Assembly (NCBI RefSeq): GCF_051860665.1 | Contig: NZ_JBHYDM010000002.1 | Location: 248,001 to 312,000, forward strand | DNA length: 64,000 nt | Reading direction: 5' to 3' | Origin: Falsiroseomonas sp051860665 | GTDB taxonomy: Bacteria; Pseudomonadota; Alphaproteobacteria; Acetobacterales; Acetobacteraceae | Shown here: positions 25,563 through 34,275 of the stretch, one piece after another | Layout: each line of letters begins with the position of its first letter | Numbering within the stretch: the first letter of the stretch is position 1 | Program-made: the position numbers and the translations under genes | Notes under the pieces: model-generated | What the model was told of the DNA's origin: nothing | The model's database searches: none | What the model saw: only the letters and a program-made list of their open reading frames with translations

Positions 25563-26182
25563 GGCAGGCGCGCATCGACGAGCGCCGCGATGCTCGCGGC
25601 CACCACCTCCACCCCCGCCGTCGCATCCACCAGGGCGCAGCGCGCCGGCTCTGCCGCGGCGATCGCCAAAAATCCGTCGCGGATGCGCTGGTGGAAGGCG
25701 GTGTCCAGCCGCTCGTAGCGATCCGCCGCCACGCCGCGGCCGCGCGCGCGGGCCATGCCGGTCTCCACCGGCAGGTCCAGCACCAGGGTGAGGTCCGGCG
25801 CGAACCCCTCCAGCGCGACCGCCGCCAGCTGCGCGATCGCGGCCTGCGCCACGCCCTGCCCATGCCCCTGATAGGCGCGGGTGCTGTCCGCGAAACGGTC
25901 GGAGATCACCCAGAGTCCGGCGGCCAGCGCCGGGCGGATGGTGGTGATGAGGTGGTCGCGGCGCGCGGCGAAGACCAGCAGCGCCTCCGCCACCGGATCC
26001 AGCCCCTGCCCGCCCAGCAGCAGCCGGCGCATCGCCTCCGCCCCCGGCGCGCCGCCCGGCTCCCGCGTCAGCAGCACCGGCAGGCCGCGCGCGGCCAGAT
26101 GCGCGGCCAGCCGCCGGGCCTGGGTGGACTTGCCCGCCCCCTCCCCGCCTTCGAGCGTGATGAACCTGCCGCTTTGTCGCAT
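25559..26182 (-). CDS. tmk: Thymidylate kinase
   Basis: The enzyme phosphorylates dTMP to dTDP. The 207-residue protein begins FITLEGGEGAGKSTQARR (P-loop), and has the TREPGG and ISDRFADSTRAYQG motifs diagnostic of Tmk. The ATG at 26182 is chosen because it places the P-loop at the usual distance; an ATG at 26212 would add ten basic residues. It heads the tmk-holB-metG-tatD-MBL run. A chemoreceptor gene on the opposite strand separates it from dacA, which commonly precedes it in relatives. Confidence 0.95.
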   Translation of the reverse strand: MRQSGRFITLEGGEGAGKSTQARRLAAHLAARGLPVLLTREPGGAPGAEAMRRLLLGGQGLDPVAEALLVFAARRDHLITTIRPALAAGLWVISDRFADSTRAYQGHGQGVAQAAIAQLAAVALEGFAPDLTLVLDLPVETGMARARGRGVAADRYERLDTAFHQRIRDGFLAIAAAEPARCALVDATAGVEVVAASIAALVDARLP

Positions 26183-26312
26183 GGCCCTATCTCGCCGCTT
26201 CCTGCGCGGCACTCAAGCCGGGTGCCACGGGAAACGCGCCGTTAAGCCGCATCCGGCACAATGCCGTGAACGGTGACACGGCCGCGCCGTGGATTCATGG
26301 AGATGATGCGCA

Positions 26313-28016
26313 ATGGCATGGCTTTCCCAGGCAAGTCTCAGGGTGAAGATCCTGATGGTGATCGCCGTTCTGGGAGTCCTCAACCTGGGCTCGGCTGGCT
26401 TCCTGGTCTCGCACTGGCTGAATGACGGCAGCGAGTACGACGATATGCTGGGCCGGGAGGTCGAGGTGGTGGGCCATGCGCTGACCATCCGTGGCGACAT
26501 CCAGAACATGGCGCGCCAGATCAACAACATCCGCCTGCTGAACAACCAGCCGGAGGCGCTTCCGCCGCTGGAGAGCTCGGTCAACGCGCTGCTGGCCGAG
26601 GTCGAGCGGCGCGCCGGGCTGATGGAGCAGACCGGCCAGGGAATCGCGGCCCAGATGGTGGCCGAGACCCGCGCCACGGTCGCGCGCATCCGCCCAATCA
26701 CCAACCAGATCATCGCGGCCAAGCGCGCCAGCGCGCCTGGGCACCATGAGGCGATCGAGGCGCTGTGGACCAGCCCGGATGGCCGCGCCGCGGTGCTCGG
26801 CCTGTACAACCGCATCGCCGATTTCGCGCAGACGATGCGCGACAAGGTGCGCAGCGATGCTCGCGCCATGCAGGCGGAGGGCCGGCAGACGGCCCTGACG
26901 GTGCTTGGCGGCATCGCGCTGCTGCTGCTGGCGGTGGCGCTCGGCGTCCTGGCCTTCGTGCAGCGCAGCGTGGTGCGGCCGATCACGGAGCTGGAGGCCG
27001 CCATGGGCCGCATCCGCGACGGCGACGACACCACGGCGGTGCAGGGTGCCGACCGGCATGACGAGGTGGGCCGCATGGCCGCCAGCCTGCTGCGCCTGCG
27101 CGATGGCCTGGCCGCCGGCCGCAAGGCGCGGGAGGCGCAGGAGGAAGCCGCCCAGGCGCAGGTCGAGCGCGCCAGGCGCATCGATGCGCTGGTCCGCGGC
27201 TTCGAGGCGGAGGCGGCGGAAGTGCTGGGCGCCGTCAGCGCCGCGGCGACGGAGCTGGATGCGACGGCCGGCGAGATGGGCCGCACCGCCGAACAGGGCG
27301 CGTCCCAGGCCACCACGGTCGCCGCCGCGGCCGAGGAGGCCAGCGCCAATGTGCAGACGGTCGCTGCCTCGACCGAGGAAATGGCCTCCTCCATCGCCGA
27401 GGTCGCGCGCCAGGTGGCGGAAAGCGCCCGCGTCGCCAACCAGGCGGCCGAGGAAGCCCGCGCCACGGACCAGGCGGTCTCCAGCCTCGCCGCCGGCGCG
27501 CAGAAGATCGGCGATGTGGTGCGGCTGATCGGCGATATCGCCAGCCAGACGAATCTGCTGGCGCTGAATGCGACGATCGAGGCCGCGCGCGCCGGCGAGG
27601 CCGGCAAGGGTTTCGCGGTGGTGGCGAGCGAGGTGAAGACGCTGGCGGCGCAGACCGCGAAGGCGACCGAGGAGATCGGCGGCCAGATCGGCCAGATGCA
27701 GGCCGAGACCCAGGCCGCCGTATCCGCCATCCAGAGCATCGCCCGCACCGTGCAGTCGCTCAACGGCATCGCCGCCCAGGTGGCCGCGGCGGCCGAGGAA
27801 CAGGCGGCGACGACGCAGGAAATCGGCCGTTCGGTGGCGGAAGCCGCCAATGGCACCCAGAATGCCAGCCGCAATGCCTCCGGCCTCGCCGATGGCGCCG
27901 AACGCACCAATCAGGCGGCGAACGACGTGCGCGCGGCCTCCGGCGTGCTGTCGCGGCAGGCGGAGGGGCTGCGCAGCCAGGTGGACAAGTTCCTGGCCGG
28001 CATCCGAGCCGCCTAA
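26313..28016 (+). CDS. Methyl-accepting chemotaxis protein
   Basis: This is a transmembrane chemoreceptor of 567 residues. It has a first membrane segment (about 12-32), a helical periplasmic domain (about 33-190) typical of four-helix-bundle sensors, a second membrane segment (about 191-215), a HAMP domain, and a signalling domain whose hairpin tip reads DIASQTNLLALNATIEAARAG. The ligand is unknown. It is a (+) gene inserted between dacA and tmk, which are both on the (-) strand. An intrinsic-terminator-like hairpin follows its stop. Confidence 0.95.
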   Translation: MAWLSQASLRVKILMVIAVLGVLNLGSAGFLVSHWLNDGSEYDDMLGREVEVVGHALTIRGDIQNMARQINNIRLLNNQPEALPPLESSVNALLAEVERRAGLMEQTGQGIAAQMVAETRATVARIRPITNQIIAAKRASAPGHHEAIEALWTSPDGRAAVLGLYNRIADFAQTMRDKVRSDARAMQAEGRQTALTVLGGIALLLLAVALGVLAFVQRSVVRPITELEAAMGRIRDGDDTTAVQGADRHDEVGRMAASLLRLRDGLAAGRKAREAQEEAAQAQVERARRIDALVRGFEAEAAEVLGAVSAAATELDATAGEMGRTAEQGASQATTVAAAAEEASANVQTVAASTEEMASSIAEVARQVAESARVANQAAEEARATDQAVSSLAAGAQKIGDVVRLIGDIASQTNLLALNATIEAARAGEAGKGFAVVASEVKTLAAQTAKATEEIGGQIGQMQAETQAAVSAIQSIARTVQSLNGIAAQVAAAAEEQAATTQEIGRSVAEAANGTQNASRNASGLADGAERTNQAANDVRAASGVLSRQAEGLRSQVDKFLAGIRAA

Positions 28017-28033
28017 GGCCGTCGCGGGTCTCT

Positions 28034-28070
28034 TAAACCCTCTCCCCCCGGACGGAGGGAGAGGGCTTTA
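28034..28070. terminator. Bidirectional hairpin terminator between MCP and dacA
   Basis: A GC-rich stem CCCTCTCCC (28038-28046) pairs with GGGAGAGGG (28057-28065) around a ten-base loop. TTAAA lies on its left and CTTTA on its right, so each strand has a short A/T tract flanking the stem. It lies between the convergent stops of the MCP gene and dacA, and probably ends transcription from both sides. The T-tracts are short, so termination may be partial. Confidence 0.7.
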
Positions 28071-28077
28071 GCGGCCC

Positions 28078-29286
28078 TCAGCTGCCGAACCAGCGCCCGA
28101 TCACGGCCGGGATGCGCGGCAGCAGGCCCAGCCGGTCCACATCGGCGCCGGCGATCAGCGGCACATTCATCTCCGGCACGCCCTGGCCCGCGATCAGCAG
28201 CGTGCCGATGCCCTGGCCCTTGCTGACCGGCGCCGGCACCGGCGCCTCGTAGCGCACCCGCACCTCCAGGTTGCGGCGCCACTGCCGGGGCAGGGTCAGC
28301 ACCAGGTCGCGCCCGGCGACCAGCGGCACGGTCGGACGCTCGCCCAGATAGACCGGCACCTCTTCCACGGTGTCCGCTGCGCGGAACACCACGACGTTCT
28401 CGAACTCACGAAAAGCCCATTCGAAGAGCCGCTCGCTTTCCTCGGCGCGGGCGCGCATCGAGGGCAGGCCGTTCACCACCAGGATCAGCCGCCGCCCGCC
28501 GCGGATGGCGGAGGCTGTCAGGCCATAGCCGGCTTCCTCCGTATGGCCGGTCTTCAGCCCATCGGCGCCCGCCACGCGGCTCAGCGCCGGGTTGCGGTTC
28601 TCCTGGGTGATGTCGTTCCAGCGGAAGCTGCGCTCGTTGTAGAGGCTGTAGTATTCGGGGAAGTCGCGGATGATCCGGCGCGCCAGCGTCGCCAGGTCGC
28701 GGGACGTCATGCGGTGTTCCGCGTCCGGCCAGCCCGTCGCATTGCGGAAGGTGCTGTCGCGCAGGCCGATGCGGCGCGCCGTCTCGTTCATCAGCTCGGC
28801 GAATTGCGTCTCGGACCCGCTGATGCCCTCGGCCAGCACGATGCAGGCGTCGTTGCCCGACTGGATGATGACGCCGCGCGACAGGTTCTCGACACTGATG
28901 GTGCTGCCGACCTCGACGAACATCTTGCTGCCGCCCATGCGCCAGGCGCGTTCGCTGACCGGCAGCTGCTGATCCATGCGCAGCCGACCATTCTTCAGCA
29001 GCTCGAAGACCACATACATGGTCATCAGCTTGGACATGGAGGAAGGCGGCATGCGGTCATCCGCCGCCTTCTCCAGCAGCACCGCGCCGGTGTCGAAATC
29101 CAGGATCAGCGCATGCCGCGCGGCGGTATCCAGCGGGCCGAGCGGGGTGCTGGCCGGGCTGGTCGGCGGCGGGGCCGGGCGCGCGGCGCGCGGCGCCGGC
29201 GCCTGGCGCTGCTGTGCCAGGCTCTCGGTGGCGGCCAAACCCGTGGCGAGGCCGGCGGCGGCCCCCATCATGTCCCGGCGGCGCAT
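28078..29286 (-). CDS. dacA: D-alanyl-D-alanine carboxypeptidase (PBP5/6 type)
   Basis: This low-molecular-mass penicillin-binding protein trims the terminal D-Ala of peptidoglycan stem peptides in the periplasm. The 402-residue protein has an N-terminal export signal with twin arginines (MRRRDMMGAAAGLATGLAA), all three active-site motifs (SSMSKL, SGNDA, KTGHT), and a C-terminal beta domain ending in an amphipathic stretch. The ATG at 29286 has an AGGAGG site. It is followed by a convergent hairpin and preceded by rlpA. Confidence 0.94.
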   Translation of the reverse strand: MRRRDMMGAAAGLATGLAATESLAQQRQAPAPRAARPAPPPTSPASTPLGPLDTAARHALILDFDTGAVLLEKAADDRMPPSSMSKLMTMYVVFELLKNGRLRMDQQLPVSERAWRMGGSKMFVEVGSTISVENLSRGVIIQSGNDACIVLAEGISGSETQFAELMNETARRIGLRDSTFRNATGWPDAEHRMTSRDLATLARRIIRDFPEYYSLYNERSFRWNDITQENRNPALSRVAGADGLKTGHTEEAGYGLTASAIRGGRRLILVVNGLPSMRARAEESERLFEWAFREFENVVVFRAADTVEEVPVYLGERPTVPLVAGRDLVLTLPRQWRRNLEVRVRYEAPVPAPVSKGQGIGTLLIAGQGVPEMNVPLIAGADVDRLGLLPRIPAVIGRWFGS

Positions 29287-29372
29287 CGGCAGCCTCCCTC
29301 CTGAAGCATTCCAGGCCTTGCAGCGGCACAAGGCGGTCGCTTCGGCAAATGCGTTATAAGTTCGACTCGTGG

Positions 29373-30305
29373 TCAGTCCACGAGAATGCGTGCCTCGGAT
29401 ACGCCAGCGCGCAGAGTCCCCTCAAGCGCCCTGTCGGCCTCCGCCACGGCATTGAAGGGGCCGAGCCGCACGCGGTAGCTGGGCTGGGCGCCGCGGCCCC
29501 GCCCGCCCAGCACATCGACCCGCGCGGAAAGCCCGGAAAGCCGCGCCGCCTGCCGGTCCGCCATGTCGCGGCGGGAGAAGGTGGCCAGTTCCACCCAGAG
29601 TAGCCCGGGCCGGGCCGGCACGCGGGAGACACGCTCCGGCAGGCGCAGCGGCGGGGCCGGGCCCGTGCTGGCCGCGGTGGCGCCACCGGCGGCGCCGGCG
29701 CCGGGGAATTGCCGCGCCTGGCGCAGCCGGGTGGCCTGCGTCGCGCCCGGTGGCGGGGCCAGCTCTTCCCGCCCCACGGCGCCGAGCGGGGCGGCGGCGA
29801 TCTCCAGCGTCTGCGCCTCCGTGCTCGGCAGGCCGCCGGCCAGGGCACGGGAGGCCTCCCCCACCACCTCGACCCGCACCTGGGCCGCCCCACCCGGGCG
29901 GATCCCGATCAGCTCCGCCGCGCGGCGCGACAGCGCCACCACGCGCCCGGGGTTCTGGGGGCCACGATCGTTCACCCGCACCTCGATGCGCAGGCCGGTT
30001 TCCAGGTTGGTCACAGCCAGCACGGCGGGTAGTTGCAGCGTGCGATGCGCGGCGGTCAGCGCGGCGGGGTCATGGATCTCGCCATTGCTGGTGCGGCGCC
30101 CGGCGCGGCTATCCGTCGCCACGGTGGCCAGTCCCGTCTGCTCCAGCGCAAAATCCTCGCGCGGATAGGACCAGAGGCCGCCCATCTGATAGGGCTCGCC
30201 GATCATGTAGCGCGGCTGGGCGGTGGGCGCCGGGGGGCGTGGCGCGCAGCCGGCCAGCACCGCCGCGGCCAGCGCCGCCACCAGCCCGAAGCGGGCCGGC
30301 CGCAT
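29373..30305 (-). CDS. rlpA: RlpA-like lytic transglycosylase lipoprotein with SPOR domain
   Basis: This 310-residue lipoprotein (lipobox LAGC) has a double-psi beta-barrel domain (about 55-145, with YPREDFALEQTGLATV and RVNDRGPQNPGRVVALSRRAAELIG) and a C-terminal SPOR domain (about 235-310) for binding denuded septal glycan. RlpA proteins cleave peptide-free glycan strands at division. Its start overlaps the mltB stop by one base, so the two cell-wall genes are coupled. Confidence 0.93.
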   Translation of the reverse strand: MRPARFGLVAALAAAVLAGCAPRPPAPTAQPRYMIGEPYQMGGLWSYPREDFALEQTGLATVATDSRAGRRTSNGEIHDPAALTAAHRTLQLPAVLAVTNLETGLRIEVRVNDRGPQNPGRVVALSRRAAELIGIRPGGAAQVRVEVVGEASRALAGGLPSTEAQTLEIAAAPLGAVGREELAPPPGATQATRLRQARQFPGAGAAGGATAASTGPAPPLRLPERVSRVPARPGLLWVELATFSRRDMADRQAARLSGLSARVDVLGGRGRGAQPSYRVRLGPFNAVAEADRALEGTLRAGVSEARILVD

Positions 30306-31267
30306 CAGGCGACGCGATCCGAAAGCATGCCCACCGCCAGTGCATAGAAGTTGGAGGGGTTGTAGCGGCGGATCACGTTGAAGTTGTGATAGACCGCGAA
30401 AGCCTGGCCGCTGGGGCCTGGGATCAGGATGGCCGCCTGCATGTCGAGCGCCGGCAGCTCCACCCCATCCGGCCGCCGCACGCCCATCCGCACCCAGTCG
30501 CGCAGCGGGCGCATATTCTCGCGCCGCGCCTGCTCCGTGTCGAAGCCGGCGGGCAGCACCACCTCCCGCCCCCAGAGCTCGTCGTCGCGCCAGCCGGAGC
30601 GGGCGAGGTAGTTGCCGATCGAGCCCAGCGCATCGGCCCGATTGTCCCAGATGTCGCGGCGGCCATCGCCATCCATGTCGACCGCCAGGCGGTCGAAGTT
30701 GCTGGGCATGAATTGCGGATGACCCATGGCGCCGGCCCAGCTGCCGCGCATGCGATCCGGCGTGACATGGCCGGCATCCAGGATCTTCAGCGCGGCCAAC
30801 AGCTCGTTGCGGAAATAGCTGGACCGCCTGCCGTCCCAGGCGAGGGTCGCCAGGGACTGGATGACGTTCATATTGCCGGTGAAGCCGCCATAATTCGTCT
30901 CCAGCCCCCAGATCGCCGTGACGATGCGGGGCGAGACGCGGAAACGGTCCTGCACCGTCTCCAGCGTGGCGCGATTGTCGGCGAAGGCGCGGCGGCCGGC
31001 ATCGATGCGCTGCTGCGACAGGCGGGCATCGCGATACTGTTCCCAGGTCTGGGTGAATTCCGGCTGCCGCCGGTCCAGCTCCAGCACCCGGTCATTCGGC
31101 TGCAGCCCGTCCAGCGCCCGGCTGAGCGTATTGGCGGAGACGCCGGCGCGGCGGGCCTCCGCCCGCACCCCGTTGAGGAAGGCCGGGAAACTCTCGCTGG
31201 CCGCCTGCGCGCGCGGGGCCAGCAGCAGGGCGGGAAGGGAGAGGAGGATGCGCCGAGTCGGAACCAT
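30305..31267 (-). CDS. mltB: Lytic murein transglycosylase (MltB family)
   Basis: This is a periplasmic peptidoglycan lyase of 320 residues. A signal peptide is present (RRILLSLPALLLAPRAQA). The catalytic glutamate lies in AIWGLETNYGGFTGNMNVIQSLATLA, and the MltB signature MGHPQFMPSNFDRLAVDMDGDGRRDIW follows. No lipobox is seen, so it is probably soluble. The ATG at 31267 is the start that opens with the signal peptide. It heads the mltB-rlpA-dacA cell-wall run. Confidence 0.94.
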   Translation of the reverse strand: MVPTRRILLSLPALLLAPRAQAASESFPAFLNGVRAEARRAGVSANTLSRALDGLQPNDRVLELDRRQPEFTQTWEQYRDARLSQQRIDAGRRAFADNRATLETVQDRFRVSPRIVTAIWGLETNYGGFTGNMNVIQSLATLAWDGRRSSYFRNELLAALKILDAGHVTPDRMRGSWAGAMGHPQFMPSNFDRLAVDMDGDGRRDIWDNRADALGSIGNYLARSGWRDDELWGREVVLPAGFDTEQARRENMRPLRDWVRMGVRRPDGVELPALDMQAAILIPGPSGQAFAVYHNFNVIRRYNPSNFYALAVGMLSDRVA

Positions 31268-31344
31268 CGGCGCTGGATGCCACAGGCCGGGGGGCCGGGG
31301 CAACGCACGGTTGCGCTGGCCCCCGGCCCGGCGCCCGCCACCTG

Positions 31345-32808
31345 CTATCGGGCGGCGGCCGCCATCTCCTCGGCGCGCGCCTGCAGCCGGGCGAAGACGG
31401 CGTCCGAGCCCGGTACGGTCAGCCTTCCGTCGCGCTTGCGGATGCGGCCATCGACCAGCACCGTCTCGATCTCCCCGGCGCCCGCCTGCAGCAGCACCAG
31501 GCCGGCGGGGTCGGAGCGCGGCGTGGTCAGCGGCTGGTCCGCGCGCACCACCAGAATGTCGGCGCGCTTGCCCGGCGTCAGGCTGCCCGTCACGCGGTCC
31601 AGCCCCAGGCCGCGGGCGCCGCCGATGGTGGCGAATTCCAGCATCTGACGCGCCGTGACGGGCGGCGTCGCCGGCACCCCCTGCCCGGCCGCCAGCGCCG
31701 CCGCATTGATCCGGTGCAGCTCCGCCGCCATGGCCACGCGCAGCTGCGGCAGGATGCCGCCGCCGACCATGGAGGGGATGTCCGTGCCGACCGAGACCTT
31801 CATCCCCGCCGCGGCCGCCTGGAACATGGAAGGGTGGCCATGGCCCATGCGCATCTCCACCTCCGGCGTCGAGCACAGCATCACGCCGCGATCGGCGGCC
31901 AGCTTGTACTCATCCGCCTCGTGGGTATTGGCATGGACGATCTGGAGCCGCTCGTTCAGCAGGCCCTCGGCATCCAGCTGCGCCAGCAGGCGGGTCTTGC
32001 GATTGGGATAGATGCCGGCGCCGGTATGGATGGCGATGGGCACGCCGAGCTCGGCCAGGCGCTTCATATCGGCCAGCGCCGGGGCCAGCGGCGTGAAGTC
32101 CGGGCCCTGCAGGCAGGTCCAGATCCGCACCAGCCCCTCGGCGCGGGCGGCCAGCAGGCTGCGGGCATGGGCGATCATCCGGCCATTGATCGCGGCCGCG
32201 TCGCCGCCCTGCGGGATGGGGGGGGCGGTATAGGCGAGAACCGCGCGGATGCCGGCGGCGTCCAGCCCGGCGAGCGCCGCATCGGCATGGTCGGGCGACA
32301 TCGTCTCCCGCGACCAGTCCATCACGGTGGTGACGCCGGCGGCGATCTGCTCCAACCCGCCGGCCTGGTCGGCCAGTTGCACATCGGCCGGCGTCATCCG
32401 GTTGGAATGGCGCAGCACGATGGTCTGGAAATAGCCGCCGAAGGAATGTTCGGTGGAAAGGCCGCGCTGCATGGTCTGCGCCAGGTGGATATGGCCATTG
32501 ACCATGCCCGGCAGCACGATGCGCCCGGCGCCCTCCAGCACCAGCGCACCCTCCGGCGCGGGAATGCTGGCGGCCACCGCCCGGATCACGCCGTCCTGCA
32601 CCAGGATATCGCCCTGCGGCAGGTCGCCGATGGCGGGGTCCATGGAGAGGATGAAGGCGCCGCGGATCAGGATGGGCTGGCCGGCGGCCGGCAGCGCGGA
32701 CGGCGCCTGCGCCGCGGCGGGTCGTGCGAGCCCCGCCAGCAGGGGCGCCACGGTGCCGGCGGCCAGCAGGCCACGCCGGCCGAGCCCTTGGGCTTCGGTC
32801 TTGTTCAT
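31345..32808 (-). CDS. Exported amidohydrolase (TRZ/ATZ type)
   Basis: This metal-dependent amidohydrolase has 487 residues. A twin-arginine-type signal (GRRGLLAAGTVAPLLAGLARPAAA) suggests folded export with its metal bound. The barrel shows the first metal ligands in NGHIHLAQT, a later His in VPIAIHTG and HANTHE, and the Asp-containing VGTDIPSM. The chlorohydrolase/deaminase branch acts on heterocyclic or amide substrates; the specific substrate cannot be told. It is divergent from a small gene and a LysR-type regulator that might control it. Confidence 0.9.
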   Translation of the reverse strand: MNKTEAQGLGRRGLLAAGTVAPLLAGLARPAAAQAPSALPAAGQPILIRGAFILSMDPAIGDLPQGDILVQDGVIRAVAASIPAPEGALVLEGAGRIVLPGMVNGHIHLAQTMQRGLSTEHSFGGYFQTIVLRHSNRMTPADVQLADQAGGLEQIAAGVTTVMDWSRETMSPDHADAALAGLDAAGIRAVLAYTAPPIPQGGDAAAINGRMIAHARSLLAARAEGLVRIWTCLQGPDFTPLAPALADMKRLAELGVPIAIHTGAGIYPNRKTRLLAQLDAEGLLNERLQIVHANTHEADEYKLAADRGVMLCSTPEVEMRMGHGHPSMFQAAAAGMKVSVGTDIPSMVGGGILPQLRVAMAAELHRINAAALAAGQGVPATPPVTARQMLEFATIGGARGLGLDRVTGSLTPGKRADILVVRADQPLTTPRSDPAGLVLLQAGAGEIETVLVDGRIRKRDGRLTVPGSDAVFARLQARAEEMAAAAR

Positions 32809-32985
32809 TGCAGGGTCCGTTTCTTCCCGCCGCCCCCCGCACCGGAAGGCCAGCGGCCGGAGGATGCCCGCAATCGATTGCATCTGCAAGCCGTCCCCGT
32901 GGCTGAAACGCCGCGTTGCAGGCTTGGCCCCTCCCCCGCCCGCCCGCCGGCCGCCACTCTCCCGCCCGCCACGGCGGAGATTGCG

Positions 32986-33324
32986 ATGCCCCACCCCGAA
33001 CTCCTCATCCTCCTCTCGGCCCCGGCCGGGCGCGGCTGGCAGGAGGCGGCCGAGACGCTGCGCCAGTCCGGCCATCTGCCGATCGATGCCGCCGCGCTGG
33101 AACAGGCGCTGGCCAGCGACGGTCCCGGCGCCAGGGCCGCCCGGCGCCTCGCCCGCTTCTGCGATGCGGCGGTGCTGCTCGGCGCCGCGCCGGGGCTGGA
33201 GGGCGCCTTCCGGGCCAGCCGCCGGCCGGTCTATGCTGCGCCGGAACAGCTGCAGCACGCCGCGCCACGCCACCTCTCCGCCTGGCCCCTGCCCTGGTAC
33301 GCGCTGCGCGCGCTGGATCGGTAG
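32986..33324 (+). CDS. Small hypothetical protein
   Basis: This is a 112-residue protein with a GGAGA site six bases before the ATG. The pattern MPHPELLILLSAP at the start and FCDAAVLLGAAPGLEGAFRASRRPVYAAPEQL near the end is faintly reminiscent of small nucleoside 2-deoxyribosyltransferase-like proteins, but the resemblance is weak and I do not assign a function. The LysR-type regulator starts 15 bp downstream, so the two are probably co-transcribed. Confidence 0.6.
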   Translation: MPHPELLILLSAPAGRGWQEAAETLRQSGHLPIDAAALEQALASDGPGARAARRLARFCDAAVLLGAAPGLEGAFRASRRPVYAAPEQLQHAAPRHLSAWPLPWYALRALDR

Positions 33325-33339
33325 GGACCCTGGTGGCGG

Positions 33340-34218
33340 ATGCGCGACTTCTCCTGGGACGATGCCAAGATCTTCGCGGCGGTGGTGGAGGCCGGCGGCT
33401 GGCGCCGCGCGGCCACGCGGCTCGGCCTGAGCGCGGCCACCACCAGCCGGCGCGTCGATGCCTTCGAGGCCTGGGCCGGGGAGAAGCTGCTGGAACGCCG
33501 CCCCGACGGGCTGCGCCTGACCCCGCGCGGCGCCCGGGTGATGGCGGCGCTGCAGCAGATGGGCCAGGCGGCCGACAGCATCCGCCGCGCCACGGCGGAG
33601 CGGGAGCAGGAGGTGGTGCGGATCTCCGCCACCGCCTCCATGGCCCTGGTGCTGGTCGAGCATATGGCCACGCTGGCGGAGGCGACGCCGGGCGTCGTCA
33701 TCTCCCTGCTGCCGTCGCGGGCCATCCTCAGCCTGGCGCGGCGGGAGGCGGAGATCGCCATCCGCATGCGCACCCCGCCCGATTCCGGCAGCCTGGTGAT
33801 GCGCCGCCTGGCGCGGGTGCGGGTTGCCCTCTATGCCGCGCCGTCGCTGGTGCCGGACCCGGCGGCGGCGGATCTGCGCGCCCTGCCCTATATCGGCCTG
33901 GCCCGCCCCGCCGCGCAGTCCCAGACGGTGCGGGCGCTGGAGGCGCTGGTGGGGCTGCGCCCGCCCATCGCGGTGCTGGACGATACGCCGATCCGCCTGC
34001 GCGCCTGCATCCAGGGCCTAGGCCTGGCGCTGCTGCCCTGCCTGCCGGCCGAGGCGAGCGGCCGGCTGCGCCGGATCGCCAGCATCCCGCCGGAGTGCGA
34101 CGAGGATGCCTGGCTGGTGATGCATGAGGACCTGGCGCCGCTGCCGGCCGTCCGCGCGGTGGCGGAGGCCGTGGCCGCGCTGTTCCAGCGCCAGCGCGCG
34201 GCCCTGCTGGGAGGATAG
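33340..34218 (+). CDS. LysR family transcriptional regulator
   Basis: This 292-residue regulator has an N-terminal winged helix-turn-helix (WDDAKIFAAVVEAGGWRRAATRLGLSAATTSRRVDAFE) and a periplasmic-binding-protein-like effector domain (about 90-290). The helix-turn-helix has TTSRR in place of the commoner SVSRQ. The target is unknown; the divergent amidohydrolase across the small upstream gene is the obvious candidate. It converges on the LpxR-like gene, with a weak GGTGC/GCACC hairpin between. Confidence 0.88.
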   Translation: MRDFSWDDAKIFAAVVEAGGWRRAATRLGLSAATTSRRVDAFEAWAGEKLLERRPDGLRLTPRGARVMAALQQMGQAADSIRRATAEREQEVVRISATASMALVLVEHMATLAEATPGVVISLLPSRAILSLARREAEIAIRMRTPPDSGSLVMRRLARVRVALYAAPSLVPDPAAADLRALPYIGLARPAAQSQTVRALEALVGLRPPIAVLDDTPIRLRACIQGLGLALLPCLPAEASGRLRRIASIPPECDEDAWLVMHEDLAPLPAVRAVAEAVAALFQRQRAALLGG

Positions 34219-34275
34219 CGTGATGACCGCAGGTGCGAAGGCACCGAAGGTCTGAATCACGCGACCCAATGATCC

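Noticed and set aside
34219..34275. GGTGC-GAAG-GCACC hairpin between the LysR and LpxR-like genes as a terminator
   Set aside because: The stem is only five base pairs and no T-run follows on either strand.
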